NCBI GenBank assembly: GCA_963829235.1
Contig: CAWHIF010000001.1
Coordinates: forward strand, 1-64,000
Length of the DNA: 64,000 nucleotides
Direction: 5' to 3'
Origin: Bog-756 sp963829235
Lineage (GTDB): Bacteria; Actinomycetota; Acidimicrobiia; Acidimicrobiales; RAAP-2
How positions within the stretch are numbered: the stretch's first letter is position 1; each line of letters begins with the position of its first letter. This document shows, piece after piece, positions 42,340-51,396 of this stretch. The notes beneath the pieces are model-generated. The model worked only from the letters and a program-made list of their open reading frames with translations. It was not told the DNA's origin and made no database searches. Position numbers and translations under genes: made by a program.

Positions 42340-43431
42340 ATGACCTTTGAACCCTTCGACCGGGCCGTACGGGCAGCATTCGTGGGCCTCGGCCGTATCT
42401 ACGACCTCAACATGCGCGCCTACGTCGACAATCCCGACGTCGAGGTGGTGGCGCTGGTCGACCCGAGCGAGGAACGGCGCATCCAGCGAAAGGCGGACTG
42501 GCCGTCCGCCCGGACGTTCACATCCGTGGCCGAGCTGGCCGCCAGCGGCCTCGAGGTCGACGCGGTCGAAGCACTGCTGCCGATCCCGCTGCACGTCGAC
42601 GGCGTCAGCGAGCTCCTCTCCCACGGATGGCACGTCAACCTGCAGAAACCGATGTGCAACGACCTGCACGATGCCCGCCGGCTCCTCGACGCGGCCGAGA
42701 CCGCCGACCGCCAGCTGCGGGTGATGGAGAACTACATCTTCTACCAACCCCTGGTCAGGCTCAAAGAGATCGTCGACTCCGGAGAGATCGGTGAGGTCAG
42801 TGGCTACCACATGAAGATGGTGGCCAGTGGCCTCGGGGGTTGGGATGTCCCGGCCAGCAGCTACGAGTGGCAGTTCAAGCAGATGCGCAAGGGCCGCGGC
42901 ATCCTCGTGTTCGACGACGGCTGGCACAAACTGGCCACCGCCATCTGGCTCTTCGGTCCGATCCGGGAGGTGCGGGCCTGGGTGGGCGGGACCGAGGTGG
43001 TACCCGGCATCGAGATCGACGCCCCCTCCACGCTGGTGTGGGAGCACGACAACGGCATCCGGGGGGTGTGGGACATCACTCTGGCCCCGAACATGTACCT
43101 CCGCTCCGACTACTACACCAACGACGAGCGCTGGGAGGTCACCGGGCGCCGGGGCTATGCGCGTGTCAACCGTTGCACCGGTCGCGGCATCCAACAGCCG
43201 AGCCTCGAGGTCTACGCCGACGGGTTGATGCACTCGTACCATGCCCTCGACGACGACTGGGCCAGCAGCTTCAGGGATTCCGGCCGCCACTGGCTGCGCT
43301 GGCTCCACACCGGTGAGGGTCCGATGCTGTGGAGCGGTTCCGAGGCCGTCTCCGTGTTGCGCTTCGCCCTGGCCGCCTACGCCAGCAGTGCCGCGGGGGG
43401 CACCGGCGTGGACCCCGCTTCGCTCGAATAG
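42340..43431 (+). CDS. Gfo/Idh/MocA family oxidoreductase
   Basis: A 363-residue NAD(P)-dependent oxidoreductase. It has an N-terminal Rossmann fold with AAFVGLGRIYDLNMRAYVDN and, at the usual EKP site, HVNLQKPMCNDLHDARRLLD, where the conserved Glu is replaced by Gln. The C-terminal alpha/beta domain includes VMENYIFYQPLVRLKEIVDS. Family members oxidise sugars, inositols, or reduce biliverdin and related compounds. The Q-for-E change may alter cofactor or substrate handling. Probably leaderless from a TAGTGT box. The next gene starts 212 bp downstream beyond a minisatellite. Confidence 0.9.
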   Translation: MTFEPFDRAVRAAFVGLGRIYDLNMRAYVDNPDVEVVALVDPSEERRIQRKADWPSARTFTSVAELAASGLEVDAVEALLPIPLHVDGVSELLSHGWHVNLQKPMCNDLHDARRLLDAAETADRQLRVMENYIFYQPLVRLKEIVDSGEIGEVSGYHMKMVASGLGGWDVPASSYEWQFKQMRKGRGILVFDDGWHKLATAIWLFGPIREVRAWVGGTEVVPGIEIDAPSTLVWEHDNGIRGVWDITLAPNMYLRSDYYTNDERWEVTGRRGYARVNRCTGRGIQQPSLEVYADGLMHSYHALDDDWASSFRDSGRHWLRWLHTGEGPMLWSGSEAVSVLRFALAAYASSAAGGTGVDPASLE

Positions 43432-43534
43432 GCCCGCGCCCCGGGGCCCGGTCGCGACCCCGCGGTTCCCCCGCGGTTCCACCGGGATGCACCGGGACGC
43501 ACCGGGACACGGTGGGACGTGGTGGTACCGTGCC

Positions 43535-43627
43535 GTCGTGGCATCGGTCGGCGGTGGCGCCGGCCGTCGTGGCTTCGGTCGGCGGTGGCGCCGGCCGTCG
43601 TGGCTTCGGTCGGCGGTGGCGCCGGGC
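43535..43627. repeat. 31-bp tandem repeat, three copies
   Basis: GTCGTGGCTTCGGTCGGCGG plus TGGCGCCGGCC repeats at 43535, 43566 and 43597. The third copy ends 16 nt before the GTG at 43644, with its AAGGAGA ribosome site in between. A G-rich minisatellite (CACCGGGA units) lies just upstream. Confidence 0.92.
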
Positions 43628-43643
43628 CGAAAGAAGGAGACCC

Positions 43644-44698
43644 GTGGCCATTCGCGTCATCCAATGGGCAACCGGCGGGGTGGGCCGGGCCGCCATCGCC
43701 GGTGTGCTGGCCCACCCCGAACTGGAGCTGGTGGGGTGCTGGGTCCACAGCCGGGACAAAGTCGGTCGCGACGTCGGCGAGCTGTGCGGTGGCCCACCGC
43801 TCGGCATCACCGCGACGAACGACATCGACGAACTGGTCGGGCTCGACGCCGAGTGCGTCATCTACTCGCCGGTCATGGCCGACCCGGCGGTGGTGAGCCG
43901 CCTGCTGGCATCGGGCAAGAACGTGGTCACCCCGCTGAACTGGTTCTTCCCCGGGGGTCGCGACGAGTCCCGTATCGAGGCGGCCTGCGCCGAGGGGGGA
44001 CGACCGTCCACGGTACGGGCATACATCCGGGTGGCATCACCGAGCGCTTCCCGCTCATGGTGTCCGCGCTGTCCCAGTCCATCACCCACGTCCGGGCCGA
44101 AGAGTTCTCGGACATCCGCTCGTACGGGGCGCCGGCCGTGGTGGGGGACATCATGCTCTTCGGCAAGACCCCCGAGGAGGCGGCGGCCTCACTGATGCCG
44201 GCCATCCTGGGGGACGGTTTCGGCCAGTCCATCGCCATGGTCGCCCACGGCCTCGGCTTCGCGCTCGACACCGAGCTGACCGTGGGCCACGAGGTGGCCG
44301 TGGCCACCGCCCCCATCGACTCACCCATCGGCCCCATCCAGCCGGGTCGCATCGCGGCCCAGAAGTTCTGCTGGCAGGGCACGGTCGGCGGGACGCCGGT
44401 GATCACGGTCCGGACCAACTGGTTCATGGGCCAGGAGCACCTCGATCCGGCCTGGACCTTCGGACCCGAGGGCGAGCGCTTCGAGGTCGAGGTCACCGGC
44501 GACCCGTCCAGCCGGGTCACCTTCCGGGGCTGGCATCCCGAGTCCATCGCCGCCGGTCTCGTCCGCAACCCGGGGGTGGTGGCCACAGCGACCCACTGTG
44601 TGAGCGCGGTCCCGGCCGTGGTGGCGGCCGAGCCCGGGATCAAGAGCTACCTGGACCTTCCGCCGTACTCGGGCCGAGCGGCATCCCACCTCCGGTGA
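43644..44698 (+). pseudogene. Diaminopentanoate-dehydrogenase-like oxidoreductase, frameshifted paralogue
   Basis: From GTG 43644 the frame reads MAIRVIQWATGGVGRAAIAG ... ESRIEAACAEGG, then loses homology at a run of six G (43994-43999). The next frame carries on TTVHGTGIHPGGITERFPLM to a stop at 44698. One extra G restores a 351-residue protein aligning with the intact paralogue at 20829 (EACRKGGATFYGTGMNPG). The homopolymer site makes a sequencing or assembly error the first suspicion; a genuine pseudogene is the alternative. AAGGAGA precedes the start. Confidence 0.85.
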
Positions 44699-44717
44699 AC
44701 CAGGAAGGGCGGTGCCC

Positions 44718-45512
44718 ATGAGCCTCCTCGACCGATTCCTCCTGACCGACAAGGTCGCCGTCATCACCGGGGCGGGCCGCGGTATCGGCCGGGGTATCGC
44801 CGTCGGATTCGCCGACGCCGGGGCCGACATCGTGGCCGCCGCCCGCACCCGGTCCGATCTCGACGCCACCACCGCCGACGTCCGTGACCGCGGCCGCCGG
44901 GCGATCGCCGTCGTCACCGATGTGATGATCACCGAGGATCTCGAACGCCTCGTCGAAGCCACTGTCGAGGAATTCGGAAAGGTCGACATCCTCGTCAACA
45001 ACGCGGGCGGAACCTACCCGGCGCCGGCCCTGCAGACGTCTGAGCGGTTCTTCGAGACGGCACTGCGTTTCAACGTCACCCAGGCCTTCCTCCTCACCAA
45101 GCTGGTGGCGCCCCGGATGGTGGCCACCGCCGGTGGCGGTGCGGTGGTCAACATCTCGTCCCGGTCGAGTGACATGGTCCAGGAGTCGTTCGTGGCCTAC
45201 GGCGCGGCCAAAGCCGCCCTCAATATGGTGACCCGGAACCTGGCGCCCGAGTTCGCGCCCCTGGTGCGGGTCAATGCCATCTCCGTCGGCGGCGTGGCCA
45301 CCGACTCGCTCGACGTGGTCCTCACCGACGAGCACCTGCGGGCCCAATTCATGGCCGGGACGCCCATGGGCCGACCGGGAACGGTGGAGGACATCGCGGC
45401 CTGCGCCCTCTACCTGGCCTCGCCGGCCTCGGGTTGGGTGACCGGCAAGATCCTGCAGGTCGACGGAGGGACCGAGGCTCCGTCCATCACCGTTCCCGCC
45501 CCACCTCTTTGA
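44718..45512 (+). CDS. Short-chain dehydrogenase/reductase
   Basis: A 264-residue classical SDR. TGAGRGIGRGIAVGFADAG is the cofactor motif, NNAGGTYPAPAL and NISSRSSDMVQE follow, and the active site is FVAYGAAKAALNMVTRNLA. The C-terminus reads VTGKILQVDGGTEAPS. It resembles FabG-like reductases with broad alcohol/keto substrates. ATG 44718 was chosen over GTG 44712 because AGGAAGG lies 9 nt before it. It begins 19 bp after the frameshifted gene and is likely co-transcribed. Confidence 0.92.
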   Translation: MSLLDRFLLTDKVAVITGAGRGIGRGIAVGFADAGADIVAAARTRSDLDATTADVRDRGRRAIAVVTDVMITEDLERLVEATVEEFGKVDILVNNAGGTYPAPALQTSERFFETALRFNVTQAFLLTKLVAPRMVATAGGGAVVNISSRSSDMVQESFVAYGAAKAALNMVTRNLAPEFAPLVRVNAISVGGVATDSLDVVLTDEHLRAQFMAGTPMGRPGTVEDIAACALYLASPASGWVTGKILQVDGGTEAPSITVPAPPL

Positions 45513-45598
45513 ACACCGCCCCACGGCCGACCCCGCCCCCGAGCACCGCCACCCGACCCGCGCCCGTCTGACCCGCGCCCGGTCGTCCCGGTCGCCGG

Positions 45599-45604
45599 TA
45601 CCCT
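45599..45604 (+). promoter_or_regulatory. -10 box (TACCCT), leaderless ABC-F gene
   Basis: TACCCT ends 9 nt before the GTG at 45614. Confidence 0.45.
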
Positions 45605-45613
45605 GGACGCCTC

Positions 45614-47368
45614 GTGGCCGTGCTCGTCGATCTCCAGGACGTCGCCGTGCGGCGGGCCCACCGGATCCTCTTCGAGGGACTCTCGCTCACCGTCGCCGAC
45701 GGGGACCGTGTCGGCGTGGTGGGCATCAACGGGACGGGGAAATCGACGCTGCTGAGACTGGTCGCCGGCACGGACCTCCCCGACGAGGGTCAGGTCCGGC
45801 GGGGCCGGGGTGCCCGGGTCGGCTTTCTCGAGCAGGTGCCCACGCTGCCCCCGGGGACGGTGAGCGGGGCGGTCGGGGAAGGGTGGGAGGCCGAGGCCGC
45901 CCTCGACCGCCTGGGCATGACCGCCGCCGCCGGTGTGGACGTGGGCTCCCTGTCCGGCGGGCAGGCCAAGCGGGTGGCGCTGGCCCGCGTGCTGGCCCGG
46001 CCGGCCGAGTTGCTGGTCCTCGACGAGCCCACCAACCACCTCGACCTGGGCGCGGTGGCCTGGCTCGAGCACCAGCTGCGGACACTCCGCGGCGGCCTGG
46101 TCCTCGTCACCCACGACCGCCACCTGCTCGACCGGGTGACCAACCGGATGCTCGAGATCGACCGGGGCCGCACCTTCGTGCACGAAGGGGGGTACGCGTC
46201 GTACCTGGAGGCCCGGGCGGAGCGGGAGGTGCAGGTTGCGTCGGCCGAGGCCACCCGACGCAACCTGGCCCGGCGCGAGCTCGCCTGGCTCCGGCGCGGT
46301 GCGCAGGCCCGATCCCGAAAGCCCCAGGCCCGAGTCGACGCCGCGGTGCGGACCATCGAGGACCGCCCCGAGGCCCCGGCCCGGTCCACCGGCCTCGAGC
46401 TGACGGGGATCACGCCGCGGCTCGGCGACAAGGTGATCGAGTGCATCGGCGCCGGCTTCCGCTACGGCGACCGGCCCCCGGTGCTGTCCGGTGTCGACCT
46501 CGCCCTCGGACGGCGCGAGCGCCTCGGCGTCGTCGGGGCCAACGGCACCGGAAAATCGACCCTGGTCGACCTGCTGGCCGGGCGGCGGCAGCCCACCTCC
46601 GGGCGGATCGACACGGGGCCCACGGTCGTCACCGGGTACTACGACCAACAAGGGAGGGAGCTCGATCCGGAGGCTCGGGTGCAGGACCTCGTGGCCGGCC
46701 CCCACCGTTCGCCCGGGTCGCTGGCCGACGTCGAGCTGATGAAGCGCTTCTGGTTCGCCGGAGAGCTGACCCTGGCCCGGGCGGGATCGCTGTCGGGCGG
46801 CGAGCGGCGGCGCCTGCAGCTGCTGTTGGTGCTGGCCGGGCGGCCGAACGTCCTCTTCCTCGACGAGCCGACCAACGACCTCGATCTGGATACGCTCCGC
46901 ATACTCGAGGACTTCCTCGAGGACTGGCCCGGCGCGCTGGTGACGGTCAGCCACGACCGCACATTCCTCGAGCGGACCACCGACCGCCTGGTCACAGTGG
47001 AGCCCGGTGGCGAGCTGTCCGGGGTCCCCGGCGGTGTCTCGGGGTGGCTGGCCCGGACCGGGCACGAGAGCCCCCGCCGGCCCGGTCCCCTCCCGTCGGC
47101 CACGCCCGGCGCCCCGAAGGCGCCGCCGCGCCCCCGGCCGGATGCCGACGGTCGGTCCGCCCCCCTCGGCCGGCTCCTACGCGAGGCCGAGAAGGAGATG
47201 GTCCGCTGGCAGCGTGAGCGGGACAAGGTGGCCGCCGATCTGACCGCGGCCGCCGACCACCGGGAGATGGCCCGGCTGGGCGACGAGCTGACCTCGGCCC
47301 AGGTCGCCCTGGATGAGGCCGAGGAGCGTTGGCTGTCCCTCGCCGAGGAGGCAGAATCAAGAGGTTGA
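45614..47368 (+). CDS. ABC-F family ATPase (Uup-like)
   Basis: A 584-residue protein with two ABC cassettes and no membrane segments. Cassette 1 has GINGTGKSTLLR, LSGGQAKRVALARVL and LLVLDEPTNHLDL. Cassette 2 has GANGTGKSTLVDLL, LSGGERRRLQLLLVL and FLDEPTNDLDL. A C-terminal coiled coil (REAEKEMVRWQRERDKVAAD onward) is like Uup. ABC-F proteins act on the ribosome in translation or drug protection; Uup has been linked to mobile-element excision and 50S function. The GTG start follows a TACCCT box, so it is probably leaderless. Confidence 0.93.
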   Translation: MAVLVDLQDVAVRRAHRILFEGLSLTVADGDRVGVVGINGTGKSTLLRLVAGTDLPDEGQVRRGRGARVGFLEQVPTLPPGTVSGAVGEGWEAEAALDRLGMTAAAGVDVGSLSGGQAKRVALARVLARPAELLVLDEPTNHLDLGAVAWLEHQLRTLRGGLVLVTHDRHLLDRVTNRMLEIDRGRTFVHEGGYASYLEARAEREVQVASAEATRRNLARRELAWLRRGAQARSRKPQARVDAAVRTIEDRPEAPARSTGLELTGITPRLGDKVIECIGAGFRYGDRPPVLSGVDLALGRRERLGVVGANGTGKSTLVDLLAGRRQPTSGRIDTGPTVVTGYYDQQGRELDPEARVQDLVAGPHRSPGSLADVELMKRFWFAGELTLARAGSLSGGERRRLQLLLVLAGRPNVLFLDEPTNDLDLDTLRILEDFLEDWPGALVTVSHDRTFLERTTDRLVTVEPGGELSGVPGGVSGWLARTGHESPRRPGPLPSATPGAPKAPPRPRPDADGRSAPLGRLLREAEKEMVRWQRERDKVAADLTAAADHREMARLGDELTSAQVALDEAEERWLSLAEEAESRG

Positions 47369-47441
47369 CCCCTGGACAGGAGGTTGACCGGTGGATCGTG
47401 GGTAGATCCCAGGGGTCGTCGAGCGAGACAAGGAGCCATCC

Positions 47442-48833
47442 ATGGCCATCACCAGCACCAACCCGGCCACCGGTCAGGTACTCAAGGTCTTCACCGAGCT
47501 CACCGACGACGAGGTGGACGACAGGCTGGCCCGGGCCGCGGCCGCCTTCCTCGCGTACCGCGGCACGTCCTTCGCGGACCGCTCGGCGTGGATGACCGCA
47601 GCCGCCGACGTCCTCGACGCCGATGTGGAGCGGGTCGCAGGGATGATGACCACGGAGATGGGCAAGACGCTGGTCGCCTCCCGCCAGGAGGTGGAGAAGT
47701 GCGCCCGCGCCTGCCGCTACTTCGCCGAGCACGCCGAGGGGTTCCTGGCCGACGAGCCGGCCGACGCCGGCGCGGTGGGCGCGACGTCGGCCTACGCCCG
47801 CTACCAGCCGCTCGGGGCCGTCCTCGCCGTCATGCCCTGGAACTTCCCCCTGTGGCAGGTCATGCGCTTCGCCGCCCCGGCTCTGATGGCCGGCAACGTC
47901 GGCCTGCTCAAGCACGCCTCCAACGTCCCCCAGACCGCGCTCTACCTGGAGGAGCTGTTCAGCCGGGCCGGCTTTCCCGACGGCGTGTTCCAGACCCTGC
48001 TGATCGGTTCGAAGAAGGTCGAGTCCGTCCTCCGCGACGACCGGGTGGTGGCCGTCACCCTCACCGGGTCGGGCCCGGCCGGCTCGTCGGTCGCCTCCAT
48101 CGCCGGCGACGAGGTCAAGAAGTCGGTCCTCGAGCTCGGCGGCAGCGATCCGTTCATCGTCCTTCCGTCCGCCGCCCTGGGGCGGGCGGCCGAGGTGGGT
48201 GCCGTCGCCCGCTCCCTCAACAACGGACAGTCGTGCATCGCGGCCAAGCGGTTCATCGTCCATACCGACGTGGCCGACGAGTTCGAGCGGCTGTTCGTCG
48301 AGCAGATGGCGTCGAAGGTCGTCGGCGACCCGATGGACGTCCGCACCGAGGTGGGGCCGCTCGCCACCGAGCAGCAGCGAGCCGACGTCGTCGGACTGGT
48401 CGACGATGCCACGGCCAAGGGAGCGACCGTGTTGTGCGGCGGTCGGGTCCCCGACGGCCCGGGGTGGTACTACCCGCCGACCGTGCTCACCGGGATCACC
48501 CCGGACATGCGGGTGCACGCCGAAGAGGTGTTCGGACCGGTGGCCACCCTGTACCGGGTGGACACCATCGAGGAGGCCATCGAGCTGGCCAACGGCACGG
48601 CCTTCGGGCTGGGGGCCAACGCATGGACCAACGACAGGGCGGAGCGCGAGCGCCTCATCACCGAGCTCGAGGCCGGGATGGTCTTCATCAACGGCAACGT
48701 GACCTCCTACCCCGAGCTCCCGTTCGGAGGGATCAAGACGTCGGGGTACGGGCGCGAGCTCACGGCCCACGGCATCAGGGAGTTCTGCAACCTCAAGTCC
48801 GTATGGGTGGGGGAGGTCAGCGACGGGGCCTGA
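47442..48833 (+). CDS. Aldehyde dehydrogenase, succinate-semialdehyde dehydrogenase type
   Basis: A 463-residue NAD(P)+-dependent aldehyde dehydrogenase. It starts SINPATG-like (STNPATGQVLKVF), with YQPLGAVLAVMPWNFPLWQV for cofactor binding, the general base region VLELGGSDPFIV, and the catalytic Cys in LNNGQSCIAAKRF. Family resemblance is to GabD-type enzymes oxidising succinate semialdehyde. It has AAGGAG 8 nt upstream. Its stop codon is within the first partial unit of the 30-bp repeat; the convergent NTF2-like gene ends 74 bp downstream. Confidence 0.93.
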   Translation: MAITSTNPATGQVLKVFTELTDDEVDDRLARAAAAFLAYRGTSFADRSAWMTAAADVLDADVERVAGMMTTEMGKTLVASRQEVEKCARACRYFAEHAEGFLADEPADAGAVGATSAYARYQPLGAVLAVMPWNFPLWQVMRFAAPALMAGNVGLLKHASNVPQTALYLEELFSRAGFPDGVFQTLLIGSKKVESVLRDDRVVAVTLTGSGPAGSSVASIAGDEVKKSVLELGGSDPFIVLPSAALGRAAEVGAVARSLNNGQSCIAAKRFIVHTDVADEFERLFVEQMASKVVGDPMDVRTEVGPLATEQQRADVVGLVDDATAKGATVLCGGRVPDGPGWYYPPTVLTGITPDMRVHAEEVFGPVATLYRVDTIEEAIELANGTAFGLGANAWTNDRAERERLITELEAGMVFINGNVTSYPELPFGGIKTSGYGRELTAHGIREFCNLKSVWVGEVSDGA

Positions 48834-48958
48834 TCCGGCTCGGGCCTCATCCGACGGGGCCTGCCGCGTCCGGGCCTCATCCGACGGGGCCTGCCGCGTC
48901 CGGGCCTCATCCGACGGGGCCTGATCCGGCTCCGGCCTCATCCGGCGGGGCCGGCCGG
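48821..48958. repeat. 30-bp tandem repeat, three full copies and flanking partials, containing both stop codons
   Basis: The unit CGGGCCTCATCCGACGGGGC plus CTGCCGCGTC repeats at 48841, 48871 and 48901, with partial copies before and after. The aldehyde dehydrogenase stop (48831-48833) and the NTF2-like stop (48907-48909) both lie in repeat sequence, so the array bridges two convergent gene ends. Confidence 0.9.
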
Positions 48959-49377
48959 GTCCAGCTGCCGGCAACGAACCCGTCGAGGAACTCACGCCGG
49001 CGGACGAACCTCCACCGGCCCCCGACCACCCCGTAGGTGTCGAGATAGCGACCCCAGTGGTCGAGCCCGCTCGCGCCGAGAACCTGGTAGTAGCAACGGG
49101 ACGTGGCCGCGTCGGGTCCGGCCACGTCGATCTGGAGCGTGCTCGTGTGGTGGCGCACCATGACCGGGCCCGGACCGCGGCGGGCCAGCTCGGCCGCCCC
49201 GGTGAAGATGGAGCGGATCTCCTCGTGTCCCCGGTACGGTCGTCCGTCGAGCTCCATGACGGCATCGGGTGCGAAGCACTCCAGCACCTGGTCGAACCGG
49301 CCGGAGTCGGCATTGGCGTTGTATCGGGCCACCAGATCGCGGATGCTCTCCCGCGCCATCAACTCCCACAATTCCAC
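48907..49377 (-). CDS. NTF2-like / SnoaL-type polyketide-cyclase-fold protein
   Basis: A 156-residue protein with the alpha+beta cone fold: SIRDLVARYNANADSGRFDQ, CFAPDAVMELDGRPYRGHEE, then HHTSTLQIDVAG and DTYGVVGGRWRFVRRREF. Such SnoaL-like proteins include isomerases, hydratases and cyclases for steroids and polyketides, but the catalytic Asp-His pair cannot be assigned. The C-terminal 15 residues (APPDEAGAGSGPVG) come from repeat sequence. It starts with GTG at 49377; ATG 49359 is also possible. Confidence 0.83.
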   Translation of the reverse strand: MELWELMARESIRDLVARYNANADSGRFDQVLECFAPDAVMELDGRPYRGHEEIRSIFTGAAELARRGPGPVMVRHHTSTLQIDVAGPDAATSRCYYQVLGASGLDHWGRYLDTYGVVGGRWRFVRRREFLDGFVAGSWTRPAPPDEAGAGSGPVG

Positions 49378-49430
49378 GATGCCCTCGCGTCAGGCCCGGG
49401 CCGCGCCAGGCCGGTGGAGCCCGCACCCGC

Positions 49431-51260
49431 TCATGAGCCGCCCATGGCCACGATGGGTTGGTTGAGATGCACGCCGCCCATCGATCCGTCGAAGGCGGCA
49501 TCGCCGAAGGAGAAGATGCCGCCGTCGGCCGCCACCAGCCAGTAGCCCCCGCCGTCGGTGGTCCCGGCCATGCCCACGATGGGCTGGTTGAGGGGAATGC
49601 CTCCCGTGGATCCGTCGAAGATGGCATCGCCGAAGGAGAAGATGCCGCCGTCGGCCGCCACCAGCCAGTAGCCGCCCCCGTCCGGGGTGGTGGCCATGCC
49701 CACGATGGGCTGGTTGAGGGGGACGCCGCCCATCGATCCGTGGAAGGTGGCGTCGCCGAAGGAGAAGATGCCGCCGTCGGCCGCCACCAGCCAGTAGCCG
49801 CCCCCGTCCGGGGTGGTGGCCATGCCCACGATGGGCTGGTTGAGGGGGACGCCGCCCATCGATCCGTGGAAGGTGGCGTCGCCGAAGGAGAAGATGCCGC
49901 CGTCTCTGGCCACCAGCCAGTAGCCGCCCCCGTCCGGGGTGGAGGCCATGCCCACGATGGGCTGGTTGAGGTGCACGCCGCCCATCGATCCGTGGAAGGT
50001 GGCGTCGCCGAAGGCGAAGATGCCGCCGTCGGCCGCCACCGTCCAGTAGCCGCCCCCGTCGGCGGAGTCGGCCATGCCCACCACCGGCTGGTTGAGGACG
50101 ATGCCGCCGGTCGAGCCGCAGAAGGGGAGGTTGCCGAAGTTGAAGATGCCGCCGTCGGCCGCGGTCAGCCGATACCCGCTCGGCGCTCCCGACGGGGGAT
50201 GGCACGGCACCGAGAGACCGTTGTCGAGATCGATGGGGGCCACGAACATCTGTCGCACCCCACCGCACGAATAGCTGGTGCACGAGCTCGGCCAGCCGGC
50301 GTAGGCCAGCCACCAGTGGCCGGAGGCGTCGGTGAACAGCGATCCCCCGCCCGGGCCGGCCACGCTCCCGTACGAGGTCAGGAAGGGGTTGGCCGGCTGA
50401 GTGCACGGTCCGAGCGGTCCCGAGCAGGTGGTGAGGGCCTCGGCGTAGCCGGCGGACTCGAAGTTCCCCGCCGAGAAGAGGAGGTCATAGGTTCCGCTGT
50501 TGGACACGAGTTGGGGATCGTCGACCGTGGTCTCCCAGGGCAGCGCGGCCTGGTCCACGGCGAGGAGGACCGTCGGCGTCCCGAAAAAGCTCGTCCCGTC
50601 GGCACCGAGTTGCACCGACCAGATCTGGGACGGCTCCGCCGAACTGCCGTCGTTCGACTTCCACACCAGGTAGGCGGCGCCGGTGGCCGGGTCGACGAAC
50701 GGGCTCGGGTCGAGCACTCCGCCCGGGGCACAGTAGAGGGGACCGGTGGAGGTGTCGGTGAACACCGGCGCACCCGGGCTCAGCGAGGAGGCGGTGGCCA
50801 CCGACAGGCAGCTGTGCCCGCTGTCGGCGGGGTAGGGATCGACCGAGGCGTCGTAGAACATGATCCACCGGCCGTCGAAGGAGAACACACCGGGCGACGT
50901 CTGGGTGTTGGGCGTCTCCCACGACGGGGTGACGGGCAGCGCCGTCGACCCGTAGGGGAGCCCGGTGTACGAACGCCACCCGGACCTCGGATCGCCGGTG
51001 GTGTCGACGAGCGCCTGCAGGTGGTTCCCGAGAGGGGTGCCGGTGGTGAAGGCGTAGTAGGTGCCGCCGGAGGACACGACATCGGGATCGGGTGCGTCGC
51101 CCGGGAACGCCGGGGTCTGGCTGGCGGCGATGGTCAGATGTGGCTTCGGCCCCGTGGCCGCGCCCACCCGGGATGCCGGACCCAGGCCGGTGAGGCCGAC
51201 GAGGAGCAGAGGGACGCCGGCCAGCAGGCCCAGCCGCTTGCTGCGGGCTGATGGTTTCAC
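49431..51260 (-). CDS. Secreted GH43-like beta-propeller glycosidase with six C-terminal repeats
   Basis: A 609-residue exported protein. Residues 1-35 form a Sec signal peptide (RLGLLAGVPLLLVGLTGLG, then a GAA cleavage site). Residues 45-340 resemble GH43 enzymes: DAPDPDVVSSGGTYYAFTTG, FDGRWIMFYDAS, LDPSPFVDPATGAAYLVWKS and ETTVDDPQLVSNSGTYDLLF. The remaining 248 residues are six 42-residue repeats with GYWLVAADGGIFSFGDATFH-type units, probably a second propeller or surface-binding domain. GAGGAGG precedes the GTG at 51260. GH43 enzymes cut arabinose- or xylose-containing polysaccharides; the substrate is unknown. Confidence 0.85.
   Translation of the reverse strand: MKPSARSKRLGLLAGVPLLLVGLTGLGPASRVGAATGPKPHLTIAASQTPAFPGDAPDPDVVSSGGTYYAFTTGTPLGNHLQALVDTTGDPRSGWRSYTGLPYGSTALPVTPSWETPNTQTSPGVFSFDGRWIMFYDASVDPYPADSGHSCLSVATASSLSPGAPVFTDTSTGPLYCAPGGVLDPSPFVDPATGAAYLVWKSNDGSSAEPSQIWSVQLGADGTSFFGTPTVLLAVDQAALPWETTVDDPQLVSNSGTYDLLFSAGNFESAGYAEALTTCSGPLGPCTQPANPFLTSYGSVAGPGGGSLFTDASGHWWLAYAGWPSSCTSYSCGGVRQMFVAPIDLDNGLSVPCHPPSGAPSGYRLTAADGGIFNFGNLPFCGSTGGIVLNQPVVGMADSADGGGYWTVAADGGIFAFGDATFHGSMGGVHLNQPIVGMASTPDGGGYWLVARDGGIFSFGDATFHGSMGGVPLNQPIVGMATTPDGGGYWLVAADGGIFSFGDATFHGSMGGVPLNQPIVGMATTPDGGGYWLVAADGGIFSFGDAIFDGSTGGIPLNQPIVGMAGTTDGGGYWLVAADGGIFSFGDAAFDGSMGGVHLNQPIVAMGGS
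49434..50177 (-). repeat. 126-bp coding repeat, six copies (42-residue GYWLVAADGGIFSFGD units)
   Basis: Six consecutive units encode GYWLVAADGGIFSFGDATFH followed by GSMGGVPLNQPIVGMATTPD and GG. The third and fourth copies are almost identical in DNA, implying recent duplication; the first is the most diverged. Confidence 0.93.
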
Positions 51261-51383
51261 GAGGCCTCCTCGGGAAATGGGCCTGTGCCGGCCCGCGTCG
51301 TCCGATCGACTGTAACCCGGCCCGCCGACGGGCCCGAACGCGTGGGGCGCATCCGCTCCCCGGGCACGGCCGGCGAACGGAAG

Positions 51384-51389
51384 TATCCT
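51384..51389 (+). promoter_or_regulatory. -10 box (TATCCT), leaderless NTF2-like gene
   Basis: TATCCT ends 7 nt before the ATG at 51397. Confidence 0.6.
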
Positions 51390-51396
51390 CGCCGTC

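Noticed and set aside
46992..49313. A 773-codon minus-strand frame over the ABC-F and aldehyde dehydrogenase genes
   Set aside because: Antisense to two confidently identified enzymes and partly made of repeat sequence.
49458..51251. A 597-codon plus-strand frame opposite the GH43-like gene
   Set aside because: It is periodic only because the real coding repeats on the other strand are periodic; no start signal or domain.
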